Notes: generated by a model not told the origin, from the sequence alone. A stretch of DNA of 64,000 nucleotides from Pseudisothecium myosuroides (GCA_951799445.1 OX637297.1:7130001-7194000); one strand, 5' to 3'. Positions 1 to 12,220 are shown, counted from the stretch's first letter. Made by a program: numbers and translations.

Positions 1-1
1 G

Positions 2-2803
2 GAGGATAACTATTCAGATGACAATGTCCAAGTTCATCCAGAGGAGGCATTGGATATTCCCGATTGCGAAGGTGTTCCACGAAGTCTTTGGAGCACAAAG
101 TTAGTAACACTTCTCAATGAGGGTGGTCTTGCAGTAGCGGAAGGGATCTGTCATAGTGTAAGCTCCGAGCTTGTAGTTGGCGCTACAGGTGCACTCGGCG
201 ACTCTTATGTTTGCCGTCCAAATCTCAAAGACGTTAGATACCAATCATGTTCCAGATGAATGGAGGTTTTCAGTCTGTGCGTGGCCGATTGAGAATGTGT
301 TCTATAATGGTGCAAGTCTTCGGAATCACGAGCTCCGTTACAATTACAATTGTCGTCAGGCAGCTCTTTTGGCTCCTCTGTCGACACGGAGCACACGGTA
401 TACGAGTACAGTGAGGAACCCGCCAAGAGAAACTTGTGTGAAGGCCAAAGCTCTTCTCACTCAAGACTCCATAAATAGTGTTTCAAGCAACACTTGCTGT
501 GTCAACAACTGCGTTCAACCGTTTTCCAGAGACAAAATTAGAGCTTTTTGAGAGCGTATGTATCGAGACACATCGTATAAGTTTCGATACCACATGAAGC
601 TTGATGTTCATAGACAAGTTCATCGTGATACGCAAGGAAAGAGGATGGTCACCGTGGAGGGTATAGATGTTTGTGTGTCTGCTTGGAGGCATATTGCTGG
701 AGTATCGGAAGCAACTTTTCATCGTTTCCAAGGATATGCAGACCAGGGTTTCAATGCCCAGCCCCATGGAAATACTGGTTTGCACACTGAGCAAGCCACT
801 GCCACTTTGAAGTGCATTCTAGAGAAGAACGCTGATCACATGCCTCACCGTACTCGGACACTGAAGTCGGGCGAGAAGGTAGTCTCCATGATTCTTCCAG
901 CTACGTGAAAATGGAAGGAAGCTATTCCTGAAAGTAACTCTGTGAACATGGTCTTTGGATTGAAAGAAGTATCTACATCCAATTTGAGCAAGATCAGGAA
1001 GGTTAACTTTTCAGAGTTTGACGCTAAGAAACCTGGAGACAATTTTGCACGTTGTTCCACATGTGATAGATACCATTCACTTAGGAGAAGTGCACCTGCT
1101 GGGTCTCAATCAGCTTTAACATGGGCCAAGAAGTTAGATTTGCATTTGGTTGTTGCTAGGGCGCACAGGGAATTGTATTATGCAAATTGTTACAGGTCAA
1201 GTTCCTACCCACATGAGTGCTTGACGATCATGCATGATAAAATGGATCATGCCAAGACCGCTTCCCCCGTTTTCTCCCACAAACATAAGGCTATTGATGG
1301 TCTAATCAAGTTGCCTATATTTGTAACCGGTATGATAGCCCACGGTCATGGTGATGTCCGTTATGCCCATTATGGCCTGGACATCTTCTCTCATGATTCC
1401 AACTACACAATCGGCTCCTTTGCTAAGTTGTTGCGAGATTTGGAATTGCCTCCAAAGTATTCCTCTAGGGAGTTGTTTGTTGGCTCCAGATCAGCTCCTC
1501 TTTTTGATGCAGTTCTACGAGGAGATCACATTTGCAAAACATCTCTTCGACCAGCTCCAGAGATCCCAATTTTAGGACTGTCACTCCTTCCGATTTTGAA
1601 TGTTCAGATGGACAATGCTACTGGTGATAATAAGAATAGATTTGTGTTTTGCTTCTGGTCCCTTCTTGTTGCCAAAATTTTTTTCCGGGAAGTGTATGTG
1701 AATTTCATGCTCGTGGGACATACTCACGATGATATCGATGCACTATTTGGGAGGTGGAGCATGTTGCTGAAGAAAGAAAACTTTCCCACCATTCCTTCAC
1801 TTATGAAGTCCTTCATGGACGTAGAATCGGTTCCTACAATTCCCCATCTTGTAGAAGAAGTGTCTGATTTTAAGGCTTTCATTCAGGGATTCATCATGGA
1901 GGGAGACGAGTCTCTTGTTGGGCACACCAAGGCTCAACAATTCAAATTCTACCTGGAGTCAAATGACTGCCCAGTCATGAAGTACAAGCTTCTGTGCACG
2001 GATGTAGACTGGCTTCCTAAAGAAGGTGGAGGCATTAAATTATGGCAAGAAGACTCTGAAGGTCGGAGTTTGTGGCCGCGTGGAGAGCCGGTCCCCGTTT
2101 TTTCACGCCCCATGAGAGGTGTTGATGACATATTCAAGGGTTTAATGGGATTCATCAATTATTGGGAGAAATTGTCCAATGAAGACCAAATTGGGGAGTA
2201 TACAAAAGACGGTATGAGCATTTAATATACTACTGGAAAGCAGTGAAAGCAGTGTTGCATGAACCTATTGAACCTCCATCTTCTTTGAAAGATGGCTTTT
2301 GGCCATCCACTCGTGTTGCACCGACGATCGAAGATCAGTTTGAAGATAATGGTGAGATTCGGGAAGAGTTTGCAGAGGATGACATCTATGTTGGGCAATT
2401 ACGCGATCGCCCACAACAATCCTTTCGGGTAATGCGTGATGTCTATGTAGGATACTTTCTTGCTATTCGTCCCGTGGATGGCGATGCAAGGCCTGTTTGG
2501 ATTGCAAGAGCGTTGTCTGATCCAAATTGCAACCCCGAAGAACCCAATTCTGTGCTCATTCAGTATTTCAAGCCCACATCAAGAAACCGAAACATTCAAG
2601 AATTCTACACTGGTTGGGATTCTACAGGAGGATTACGCTGGAAGGTTGACGAAGCTCTCCGTCCTATTTGGGAGCATACAGATTCCTTGATGACTGCATG
2701 GAAGTCACAAATCAAGAAGGACACGACTCAGTGTAAGCTGAAGATCCTGGCCGCTCAAATTGAAGTGATTCACAATAGTTTAGCTGCCTTGAATTCCACT
2801 TGA
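2..2803 (+). pseudogene. DUF7869-like gene, copy 1 (decayed, enters from left edge)
   Basis: One of two related genes in the window; the other is at 52816-56529. The frame is already open at base 2. The conserved core is visible in order: DKMDHAKTASPVF near 1235, MIAHGHGDVRYAHYGLD near 1330, MDNATGDNKNRFVF near 1607 and VGHTHDDIDALFGRW near 1710. The D-N-x-K-N block followed by GHTHxDID matches what I recall of the DUF7869 family, which is thought to be transposase-like; the function is inference. The gene is broken by a frameshift near 205-210, TGA codons at 549 and 906, and a second frameshift near 2223-2243. It ends with TGA at 2801. Because TGA interrupts it, it is a pseudogene under the standard code and under UAR=Gln. 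It has no intron at the point where copy 2 has one. Confidence 0.6.
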
Positions 2804-3689
2804 GCATAAATATTACTCGACTCAGTTCATTCTATAGTAATACTTTGCTTTTATATTGTGTAGGTAATGCTTCTGGTTTTCTTATAGAATTTTGTATTGT
2901 GCGTCATACAAGAGACGTAATATATTTGCGTGTTAAGTGTTTTTATACTATAGATTTGCTTTCCATAAGCAATAGAAATTCTATGTTGCGTGGTATACAA
3001 TAAATAGTATATGTTTGTATGTTTTGATTTAACCTTATGGATTTCCATTGGAATCACGGTTTCAAGACAGTGTATTAATTGCTTTTGTGAAGCAATTGCA
3101 TTTATATATGAATATATTTTATTATTGCATTCTACCTTTACATGTTTCTATGATTGACTTTAGTTTCCTTCTAAATTGACTATAGAAAATGCATTTCAAT
3201 ATCTGAAAGAATTGAAAAAAATGGTAGTAGGTATTACCACTTTTTATTTTGTTAACGTGTTAAGCACTTGTCACATTTTGGGATAGGGGCTTCTATGTTG
3301 TTACAACTTTTCTGCCTACAAAATTTACTTAGGAGCACCAAGTCATGTATATTTCATAGGTGCTTGTCCAAACTCAACGGGAATTGAACTCGGACCGCTT
3401 GAATGAGATAAGCATTCCCGTACAACCAACTGTAGACCTCATGACTTGGTGTTCAATAGATGGCATGATCTTCACTTATATAAATTGAAAAACGATTATT
3501 ATACTGAATTGTATATATTTAAAGACTTATTGAGTACAGTAACTCTCATTTTAATGGAAATTTTACTTTACAACTAATGAGCTTAGTGTTTATCATCCTA
3601 AATTTGCTAAACTCAAAATTCAATTTTTGGACGTCTATATGGGTAATGCTATTTTGAGAGGGGCCGGCTCTCTCAAAATATTGAATATA
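2804..3689. other. AT-rich intergenic segment
   Basis: I see no convincing gene. The stretch holds the tRNA-like SINE at 3336-3451. Near its right end there is a short inverted repeat (TTTTGAGAG at about 3654 against CTCTCAAAA at about 3672), just before a truncated LTR begins. Confidence 0.5.
3336..3451 (-). mobile_element. tRNA-derived SINE-like element
   Basis: On the minus strand the segment reads like a tRNA head. It has an A-box-like CTACAGTTGGTTGTACGG, an anticodon arm at 3401-3417 with a perfect 5-bp stem (GAATG/CATTC) and a 7-nt loop, and a B-box-like GGTCCGAGTTCAATTCC at 3380-3396. A perfect 12-bp inverted repeat, CACCAAGTCATG at 3336-3347 and CATGACTTGGTG at 3440-3451, encloses it. 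The T and acceptor stems are imperfect, so it looks like a tRNA-derived element rather than a working tRNA gene. Confidence 0.4.
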
Positions 3690-5292
3690 GTGTTTCAAGC
3701 AGTTTACGGAATCTAGGCCGGATCCGGAAACGACCCCGAGTACAACTTCGGTGAAGGACGTGGTTCCAGTCGTACCAGCCGGAAGGACCGCGGCAGTGGC
3801 GAATCTCTTCCCTAACCGACCGGTTTCTTTTGGTTTTTGTGAGCCAGCCATACCCGAAACGGTGCTGGACCCAGCTTGGATGGATCTGGTGAATTTCCCT
3901 CACATGCTCCAGCCGTTGATTCAAACATCTGCATTGTCCCAGCTCATAGACCTCACAGTCCCAAAGCCAAGGGGACGGCAACTACTCAACGAAGCAGAGG
4001 AGGAGTCGAAAAAAGAGGAGGTAGAAACGACTCCACAGACCCAGTCGGAGGAGGAACTTCTACATCCCTGGACGTGGTTGAAGACAAAGACCACCCCACC
4101 CAAGAAGTCAGGCTCGTCGCCATCCAAGGGCGGAACTTCCTCAAAGAAAGCGCAGAAGACGAAATGACTAGTTAGGGCGACAGTTAGAATAGTTAGGATT
4201 TTAGCCGGATAGTTAGTTCCGAAAACGGGTTGTCCGGATGTGGGGCCCAAAGTTCCGGACTTTTAGAAGTTTAACGGTTTTCCATTTATCCCGTAGCGGT
4301 ACTCAGGGCCGTTGCCTTTTTGTTTTTTGCTTTTTGTTTGGCCATTGGCCGGGTTTCTGGTGGTCATTTGGGCCGCCTTTTTGTGGGTTTTTAAGGGCAG
4401 GCCGGCTTGTTGGCCTGTCATTCCTTTCCTTGTTCATTTAATTTGAAGCATTCAAGAAAGCACATGGTGGATTATTCTCTTGCGTATTGCGTCTATAGTC
4501 ACTTGTGTGGATGTGTAAGTGAGAGTGTGCAAGGGGAGGAGTCCGGATTCTTGGGCAACCGGATTAGGCTAATTGTGTTTTGCAGATGAGTTTTAGATTT
4601 GCGCAGTGAGAAAGTGGCGCCTTTAAATCGCTGGTACGGTGATCCGGTGGAGGCCCGGGAGTGGCCCGAAAGCTAGTCCGGAATTCGAGGAGCGGTTCCA
4701 TGCGGAGATCGGCAACCACTAGAGGAATATTTCCACCCACCGGAAGGCTAGTCAACCTCATGAGCGGTCGAGAGCTCGGAAATCATTCCCGTAGTTTTGG
4801 CAGTTCGGCATCTGTCGTTGTAGTAAGGAGGACCTAACGCTACCCTGTGTGACCAACTTTCCGGATAGGCCATCCGGGATGTTGTGAGGATGCCACCCTG
4901 TTTATTCAACTAGATCTATTCTTAGGTTGTGTTTTGTTCGTGTTAATAGAATTTGTGTCAAATATAGAGTGGTGCAGTTCCCTACCCCTCGGAAAGAGCA
5001 AATGAGGAACCCTCTGAGGGTAAAACAAAGGTACCAAAAACCAATTTGGCAGAGAGTCGGAACCGGAAGACCGGATAGAGCCGGATCTGGGAAAGAATCC
5101 GGAGAGAAAGTAGTTCCGGAAGAGAGTTTGTGAGTTGGACGGACCCCTCTTGAGGTGGTCAAAATTCGGAAATTTAAAGGTCTAGGAAAACTAAGATTGA
5201 AATAACGTCTGGAATCTCCTGGGATGATAACTTGTGTCATCTTACCATGTTTTTGTATTAAAGATACTTACGCTTAGATTATGCATACAACA
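3690..5292 (+). mobile_element. Truncated LTR, subfamily B
   Basis: This is the 3' part of an LTR whose full copies are at 9880-13352 and 18636-25626. Similarity starts near 3690, inside the coding part of the LTR, and runs to the LTR terminus (ATGCATACAACA) at about 5292. It keeps the hairpin CAGGCCG-GCTTGT-TGGCCTG at 4398-4417 and the 12-nt motif GTCGTTGTAGTA at 4814. The 5' half is missing. Its right end directly abuts the interrupted coding exon of gene Y2. Confidence 0.75.
3697..4167 (+). pseudogene. C-terminal remnant of LTR-encoded protein, type B
   Basis: An open frame gives the C-terminal part of the B-type LTR protein. It includes a SIM-like stretch, SQLIDLTVPKPRG, followed by an acidic run (NEAEEESKKEEVE) and a lysine/serine-rich tail ending at TGA (4165-4167). 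At the two positions where copy B1 has TAG this copy has glutamine or near it (LQPLIQ at the second site), which supports reading TAG as Gln in B1. The N-terminal two thirds are absent. Confidence 0.65.
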
Positions 5293-6880
5293 CTTGTAAA
5301 CCGCAAATTCTGGGTTGCAATGTCATCCATGGAAATACACGGAGGAATAGACGATTCCAACGCGTTTGCTGTATCCTGGGACTCGAGCGCTGCAGCAGTG
5401 TTCCGGGGACTGACCAACGGCTTGACTATTTCGTCAAAAGCAATCGAGGGAGGCTCACACGCTCCCGTCTTCGTGTACTGCAGGACATGGTTGGCGGTTT
5501 TACCAATGTCGTCCACAATGTTTCTTGTTTTGGGAACCGCAATTGAGGGAGGCTCCTGCAGTCCCACTGTGATCTTTGCAACATGTGTTTCCGGAGCAGC
5601 AGCGTTGTCTGTACTCTCTTCCACAGGGTCCACTTCTTGGTCCGGCACAACCGAGGGACTCTCTTGTAGTTCCAACGTCATCTATGCGACCGGTGTCTCC
5701 GGATCAGCAACATTGTCCGAACTCTCTTCCACGGGGTCCAGGCGGGCGTCCGCAGCAACCAAGGGAGTCTCAGCCGCTCGCAACATGTCCTGCACGTCAT
5801 TGGACTCGTGCAGCGCCAACGCATCCAATGCTTCGGACACTGGGGCGCGTGTTTCGTCCAGTGCTTCATTTCTGGACACCACGTGTTCCCTTGTTACTAC
5901 AACCGTGGCCTGGACTGCGGCGCGTTCAAGATCTATACACGATTTGTTTTGGTTCAGGTACTCTATCCATTGTTCGTCCTCGTCCTCCTGCATTGCAATG
6001 TCCAAGGAAGACAGAATGTCGGCAACCTTCTGACGAGTCGTCTTCACAGGCCATGTCCAAGCGGGCCCTCTTTCGTACGCTGGGCAGCCGATGTCCAAAT
6101 CTTCACGCGCGCGAAGGTACGTCGACCACCACTGCCTCGCGTCGGCCCACCGCTCTTGCGACGTGATTAACCAACAACGACGAGACACTTCCGGCAGGTC
6201 CCGCGCGAGGTCTTGCAACACTCGTAGACACACATTCCGGACTGATGTCAAAATGGAGTTTATGAGGGCATCCCCCTCCCCTTTGCCGATCATGCGGGCT
6301 TCCTCGTAGACGATATCGGTTACAAGCGCTGTGTCCAAGCTTGCCATGCCAGAGAAGCAGTACGGACCTTCAATTTGGAATTGTGGCAGTGCCAGTATGA
6401 TGTTAAATGGCCTCAGGGAGTTGTGCTGAACCACGGTCCAGTTAATTCCAAAGAGTGGACACAAGAACTGCCTCCACCGTCTGAAGACGTTGTGCAGCGC
6501 TATCCTGATCACTCGTACAAATGGCGACGGTTTAATGTGGGGGACTCTAACCGACAGCAGAATGCGTATCACTTCCGATGCCTCGCACTCTGTAGGAGAA
6601 ACAGCCGGTAAATGAAACACTGTCGCGACACGTTTGTGAAATAAGGGAAACGGAAAAAATAGAGTGCAAAACATAGCTCTGTGATGGAGGGCTTACCGTC
6701 GTGATGCCAAGGCAGCTGTAGAAGCTTCTTGAAGACGACATCGTGCTCTTTCAGGACAGACCAGATCGGGCACCAATCCCAGACGCAGGCCTTATGTTTG
6801 ACTTCTGTTTTCCATCGGAACTCGGTGGGAGCATCCGCCAATATGCGCTCCTGCGCCGCCAAGAGGTTCGCCTTCGACAT
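5293..6880 (-). CDS. Gene Y2, unknown function, 3' end cut by LTR
   Basis: Two exons are proposed: 6880-6697 and 6589-5293. The 107-bp intron has a GTAAGC donor and a CTACAG acceptor. The first exon begins MSKANLLAAQERILADAP and ends ...LQLPWHHD. The second contains PSPFVRVIRIALHNVFRRWR and then an acidic C-terminal region. A TAG at 5682-5684 falls inside a repeated peptide: VA(TAG)MTLELQESPSV lines up with VAKITVGLQEPPSI further on. Reading TAG as Gln therefore continues the repeat. The frame runs into the LTR boundary at 5292, so the true end is lost. A relative of the second exon is at 27103-27459 and of the first exon's end at 28149-28207. I do not recognise the family. Confidence 0.5.
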
Positions 6881-9874
6881 TCAACACCTATCCTCGTAGC
6901 CGGACGAGTCCTGCACATACTTAAGATACGTTGACATCACTTCAATGTCAGGAGGCACCTTCCCATACTTAACACTGTTGCACAAGGATTTGATGACGCG
7001 ACCAACGGCGGGGGCGACGACGGGATAATCCTCCTCCTGCATGACAATGGATAATGCAATGAGTCCTCAATGTACACTAAACCAACCAACCCGACCTGGA
7101 CAGAGAAACATTGCGAAGAAACATTGAACCAAACGACCCGACCACAACAAAGACACATTGCGGCGAAGCACTGAACCAAACGACCGACCACGACAGAGAC
7201 ACACTGCGACAAAGTATTGAACCAAACGACCTCACCACAACAAAGACACACTGCGGCGAACTCTGAACCAACCGAAACGACCGCAATAGACAAACACTTC
7301 GGCGAAATACTGAACCAATCGACACGACCACGATAGACAAACACTTCGGCAAAACAATGAACCAAATGACACGACCACGACAGACAAACACTGCGGCAAA
7401 GTACCGAACCAAACGACCCGACTACGACAAAGAGGTACTGCGGCAAAACAGTGGATCGGAACACTGTGGTTCAGCGTACAAGGAACCCAGCCAGGCAAGC
7501 GGTTTTAGGTAATGCAAAAAACTCACCCTAGCATCGCAGATCCACCAGACGCCTACATCACGCGTCGCCTCTTGAAATTTTTTGCTGCACCAAGATGTTG
7601 CGAAACGCTCCTTGAAGTCCGCTCTCAAGAACCCCTCCTACAAGAAGTCCAGTAGCTGCGGCTTGATCCGTAGCACGTGGTAAACGTCTAGAGCCTCACG
7701 CGGGGGTGTGGGATGTTCTTCAAGGCGCAACCTCTCCAACTCATCGACCTTCAGTCGAGCGCGATTCCGGACCGCTCGCTCCTCACGACCGAGGACCTCC
7801 ACTCTGCCCAACCTCGTAACAGCCAAGTCGAGATTGCACGTCCTCATCGTCGGGGTCCCTGTCCCGCACAGCCAATACCTCTGCAATTTGTGGTTCCCCT
7901 TGTGGTTTCCTGTCCACGGGACCGTTTCGAGATTGCGCACGATTGGAGATGATGGGGGTGTTGCAAGGGCAGCCTAAAGCGCCGCTTCATTCAGGTCCGC
8001 TATATACGCCTTGTAAGACGGAGGGGATTTAAGCAGCGCCGCCTGGGTCTTCAGACGACGATGTGTGTCGGCCTTCTGCTTCTTATGCTGGCTCTTTAAG
8101 GTCGCTATTTTTTGTGGTTCAGCGGTGGGCACCGGGTTCGGAGAAGTCCCAGTCAATGCGGACTTCCCCACGTATGGCGAGAGCAGTACTATTAAATGCA
8201 GGTCTGGCCCACAGCGAGGACTACGTTCCCTTGAAGACCCTTGCACATCGCCAGTCACTCGTTCCACTACCTGTAAGTGTTGCCGATGTTGTCGTCCATG
8301 AGTGCTGTCTCGGTTAGTGTTTCAAACACATCATCACCTAATGACCATGCTTGCTTGCAGGGGTCCTATCGCGCACCACAAAGATCGTCGTCAACATCCA
8401 CTGCACCGAAATCCGCACCATCATGCGGAGGAGAGTCCGGTAGGGTGTCCTCGCTGTTGTCTTCCGAGAGGACCACCTTCCCTGTAGGGACCTGACGCGC
8501 TGAGATTGCAACCTTTGGACGTCGTTTAGGCGCGACCTCCTCTGCCTTCGTGCCTCCTGCCTCAGCGCCGGACCTGAGCTTGCGTTTCGAACGACCCGGT
8601 TCAATTGCTTCTACAAGCAGCGTCTGCTGCCTTCCCCAAACTAGATCACCCCTGCACCTCTGCCCTCCATAGCCGACCTCATTTGTGGCACCATCTACTT
8701 CCCGGTAGTCACCAGCTTCACTTTCAAAGAAGCTTCCGAGCGCGTTTCGTCCGACGCCTTCCGGTGCTAGCGCGCTTCTGGGGGTTGCAGTGTTTTGGCC
8801 GCTGCTGGCTTCGAAGGCCGGCGCTTGAGCGGCTCTTCAAAGTCCCCCGCACTGGAGTCCGTGTCGCTGGCGCCGCCCGCGGATGGCTTTTTCTTTTTTC
8901 GAGAGTCAACGACAGGTCCCGGATCCACCCTTGCGGTTTTGACCTTCTTCCCCTAAGAGCTGTTACTTCGTCTTGTTTTTCCCACTGGGGCTTTAGTTGC
9001 CGCTGCGTGTCCCGACAAAACATTTTTCTTTCTTCCCTTTGCCTGCTTTAACCTCGAGGTCGGCAAATAGTGTCTTGGCTCAGACTCTGTACGCGCTTTG
9101 TCTTTAGAGGACAAAGCTTCTGCAATTGCAGCCCGCACAGGCTCCTTCTTGGCCTTACTACGAATGACCGTACCGTCAACGTCCGCCTCCTTCCCCTTTC
9201 GGATCTCCTCGGACACCTTTCCTTGGCCGACTCCCTGGTCCGGATACGGAAGCAACCGCTTTGGGTTCCCCATGTCGTCCTTCACCACAGAACACTGCAA
9301 GTTCCACCGATGGCAGTTGAGGCGCATCTTGTTCACAAAAGTGTCATATCCATAGTGAATGTACTTTAAAAATTTCCTACTTTGTTGCTTCAAATGCGGC
9401 ATGCTTGTATAAGCCTTCGTGGCACACTCCTCCAGGAGCCTAGTGAACTCCTCCTTTGTGCCGTAGTTAAAATTTATTATGTATTTATCGATGGTGACGT
9501 CCCTCCAGAAGCCAAGAGCTGGCGCGCCCTACAAAACAAGAAAGGTGCATAAAGGACCAGTAGCTCAAGCGGTAATGTACACACACAGGATGCGACGGAA
9601 ATGAAGCATTGTAGTTTGACACTGATAAATACCTTTGCCGTCCCCTGTGAAGCAGATCCCCCTGCCCGACCACGCCCCTCCTCGTCCTCGACTCCGTGTA
9701 CTCAAGCGGTGTTCTTGCGCTTGCCCATGGGGCGACAGCAATGTCCGCGGCCCGCCCTGACTCTGTACCACTTCAGCTATCTCTAGGTCAACGACGCTGC
9801 GGAAAACTGTAGCGCTGAACGCAAGACCTATCCGGGTAGTCAAAAACAGTGCAGAGTCCCAAACTTAGCCGAGA
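6881..9874 (-). CDS. Gene Y1, unknown function, 3' portion
   Basis: Proposed exons are up to 9633, 9528-8338, 8266-7527 and 7036-6881, ending at TGA 6883-6881. Introns: 9632-9529 (GTATTT...TTGTAG), 8337-8267 (71 bp, branch-like CACTAACC) and 7526-7037 (GTGAGT...TGCAG, holding a minisatellite). Peptides include FWRDVTIDKYIINFNYG, LLEECATKAYTSM, a basic/acidic low-complexity middle and a coiled-coil-like RVEVLGREERAVRNRARLKV. In-frame TAGs at 8953, 7974 and 7638 would be Gln; across the last one the peptide reads QLLDFL(Q)EGFLRADFKERF without interruption. Around 8840-8340 two frames compete: the more protein-like one (SPPHDGADFGAVDVDDD) needs a frame change near 8800. The 5' part was separated by the LTR at 9880-13352. 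The ATG of Y2 follows the Y1 TGA directly. Confidence 0.5.
7079..7452. repeat. Minisatellite, about 8 units of 46-47 bp, in a Y1 intron
   Basis: The unit is recognised by TGAACCAAACGACC near its start and CACTGCGGCGAA near its end. Starts of successive units are about 46-47 bp apart, and the units differ from each other at several positions. It lies inside the proposed 490-bp intron 7526-7037 of gene Y1. Open frames across it are a by-product of the repeat. Confidence 0.8.
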
Positions 9875-10168
9875 GTGACTATGGGAGTACGTATCATCCG
9901 GAAAGTCCCAATTAGCAATTTAGTGGAGATAAAAGTAGCAGAACTTTTTCAATTTTTGCATTTAAATACCAAGTTAGGACTTAGATATTAGAAATAGAAA
10001 TTAGTTTCTAGGTAGAAAGGATAAAACTCTAAATAGGTTACGCAGCCTGCCGGAAACCGTAGCCGGAAAGTTCCGGAAAGTTCCGGATCGTAGGGACCTA
10101 CCGCCTAGGTTCCGGCTAGGGAACTTACGGGAACGTTTTTGGCGGCGGGAACTTAGGGTTCCGACAGG

Positions 10169-10176
10169 TACTTAAA
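10169..10176 (+). promoter_or_regulatory. TATA-like box inside LTR B1
   Basis: TACTTAAA lies about 145 bp upstream of the LTR ORF. The same element is present at the matching place in the other LTRs: TATTTAAA at 25358-25351 (minus) in B2 and TACTTAAA at 15413-15420 in A1. The conserved position suggests the LTR promoter; no transcription evidence is available. Confidence 0.4.
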
Positions 10177-10321
10177 CCCCACCGCCAGCCTCATTCAGTC
10201 TCTTTTACCCGTGTTCTTCCACGGTGCGTTAGAAGAGAGAAAGAGTGGTGAGTTAGGGCGTGTTAGGGAGAGAAAGGGAGGAAGGTGCCGATTGCACCGG
10301 ATTGTCCTAGCAGTCGGTGAG

Positions 10322-12220
10322 ATGGCGGAAGCGAGTCGATCCCGGAGGTCGGTAGTGACAGCCCGGGGCGTACGTCCGGTTGTCCCATCGGATCCGGAGC
10401 GCCTGAAGGAGTTAGAAGAGGACCTAGAAATCATGGGGTGTTTAGGATTGGTAAAACGTCCATGGAACGTCCGGAGTGAAGAGATGATTGATGAGCTGGT
10501 TTCCGGAGTAGGTAATCAGTTCGATTTGACGATTAGGGGTCGATTTAGGGCCTGGACTCCGGAGTTGTGGGCGAAGGCATACTTTACGCCGAGCAGGGGT
10601 TCCGGAATGGCGTCCCGGACGGATACTTACGCCGTGGAGGTATTCCGGAGTCATGCGGATTCCAAGGAGGGAAACACCGCGAGTGATTGTAAGAGTCCAC
10701 GGGATGGGCAGTTGTTAGCATTCCTCATCCCTATCTTGTATTCGGAAAAGCCCACCCGGATTACAATGACCGTGGCAAACACCATTTTCGGAGCGCTGGG
10801 AGATAGAGAGAATCCGGCTCCCAGGCCGGTCAGCTGGGGAGTGATCATTCACTCCGTAGTGGAAAAGTTAGCGGTCAATATCGCGAACAAGAAGTCAAGT
10901 CCGATTAGCCCCTATCTTTTTCATCTGTATCACTCCGAGTTTGCACTGGCCGGACCGGAAATGACCATATACCGGAAGGGCGAGAATTTGTTGAGGTATG
11001 GACTTCCCGCAGAAGATGAACCGGATGAGCTCGAGCCGGAAGAAGAGGAACCAGAACCGGAGCAGGCATCACCAAACGTTGGAGGGACGCGCCGGAAATC
11101 GACTGATCGGGGTGCGCGGGGGAAGCAAGAAGCCGAGGAGGAAGAGAAGCCCCGAGAACCACTTCCGGAAACAGATCAGCTAGAGGCCACCATCAAATGG
11201 CTGTTAGCTACCCGGGCACAGAATGAGCGGATGTCGGCGCTGATCCGGCAAATGTGCGAGAAATTGGGTGTGAAGGAAGAAACCCAAATCCTGGTGGCGT
11301 TGGCGGAAAGGCCAGATCCGGAAGCGGTGAAGCAGCTGGAGGACCGAATTCTGACCTTGGAGCAAGAACGGGACCGGTTTCGAGAACAAGCTGCGTGGTC
11401 GGAGAAGGAGAGGATGGCCGCTGAAACAAAAGAGGGAGAAGCCCTCGATCTGGTCCGGAATGTCAGAAGTCTGTTTGACACTCCGGCGGATATTCTTGCC
11501 AGAGCTACACTCTGGAATAATCACATGGTGAAGGATGGTCACGTGGCGGGATCGAAGGTGGTGAGCATCCTTGTGGATTTTGAAGTCCGGATTGAGGGAA
11601 TGCTCAAGGAAGTCCGGCAACTGTTGGGAAACTTGGATCCGCTTGAGGGGTTAGACCAAGGCCTTTTTGACCTAGGTCAGGATCTCCAAGAAGGAGGGGC
11701 ACAGAACTAGCCTTCTCCGGCAAAGAGCAAGACAATCGCCGGAACGTCGCAAGCCGGAACAGCATCGGCACAAAAGAGGAGGTCGCTGGTGAAGCAGTTT
11801 GCGGCCTCCACTCCAGTAAAAGATGTTGTCTTAGGCGTCCCAGTCGGAAGAACTGCGTCCGTAGCAAATCTGTTCCCCGACAGACCGGTGGGTTCTACTT
11901 TCCGGGAACCAGCTTTACCCGGAACGGTGTTGAATCCAGCCCGGACGGATCTGGTGAGTTTCACCCACAAGCTCCAGCCCTTTCTCTAGACACCGCCACC
12001 GTCCCAGCTCATCGATCTTACTGTTCCGAAACCAAGGGGACGACGGCTACTGAGCGAGACGGACCCGGAATCGGAAGAGGGGGATACAACTCAATCGAAG
12101 GAGGAAGAGTTGCAGCCTCCCCGGACCAGGTCGAAGACGAAGAACACCCCACCCCAGAAGACAGGTGGATCGCCAGCTCAAGGTGGCACGTCTTTAAAGA
12201 AGGCTAAGAGAAATAAATGA
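10322..12220 (+). CDS. LTR-encoded protein, type B (intact if UAR=Gln)
   Basis: The ATG at 10322 matches the start in the other copies; an in-frame extension upstream begins only with GTG. The frame is 632 codons and ends with TGA at 12218. Two in-frame TAGs, at 11708 and 11987, fall where copy B2 has glutamine (QTQPS and MIQAPPP), so the protein is complete under UAR=Gln. Order of regions: N-terminal globular part with SEEMIDELVSGVGNQF, LTIRGRFRAWTPELWAKAY and SPYLFHLYHSEF; acidic linker; coiled-coil (LEDRILTLEQERDRFREQA); a SIM-like SQLIDLTVP at about 12002; and a basic tail. The N-terminal pattern faintly recalls plant-mobile or Transposase_32 domains; that is a guess. Under the standard code it would be a 462-residue truncated product. 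Confidence 0.65.

Noticed and set aside
7077..7498. Cysteine/valine-rich minus-strand frames of 88-175 codons
   Set aside because: They arise from translating the 46-47 bp minisatellite in three frames.
8338..8604. Arginine-rich frame in Y1 with five extra TAGs as further proof of the code
   Set aside because: An overlapping frame of the same strand is more protein-like, so these TAGs may lie in a shadow frame and were not counted.
10211..10321. N-terminal extension of the B-type LTR protein
   Set aside because: It is open in B1 and B2 but starts with GTG, not ATG. The ATG at 10322 matches A-type starts.
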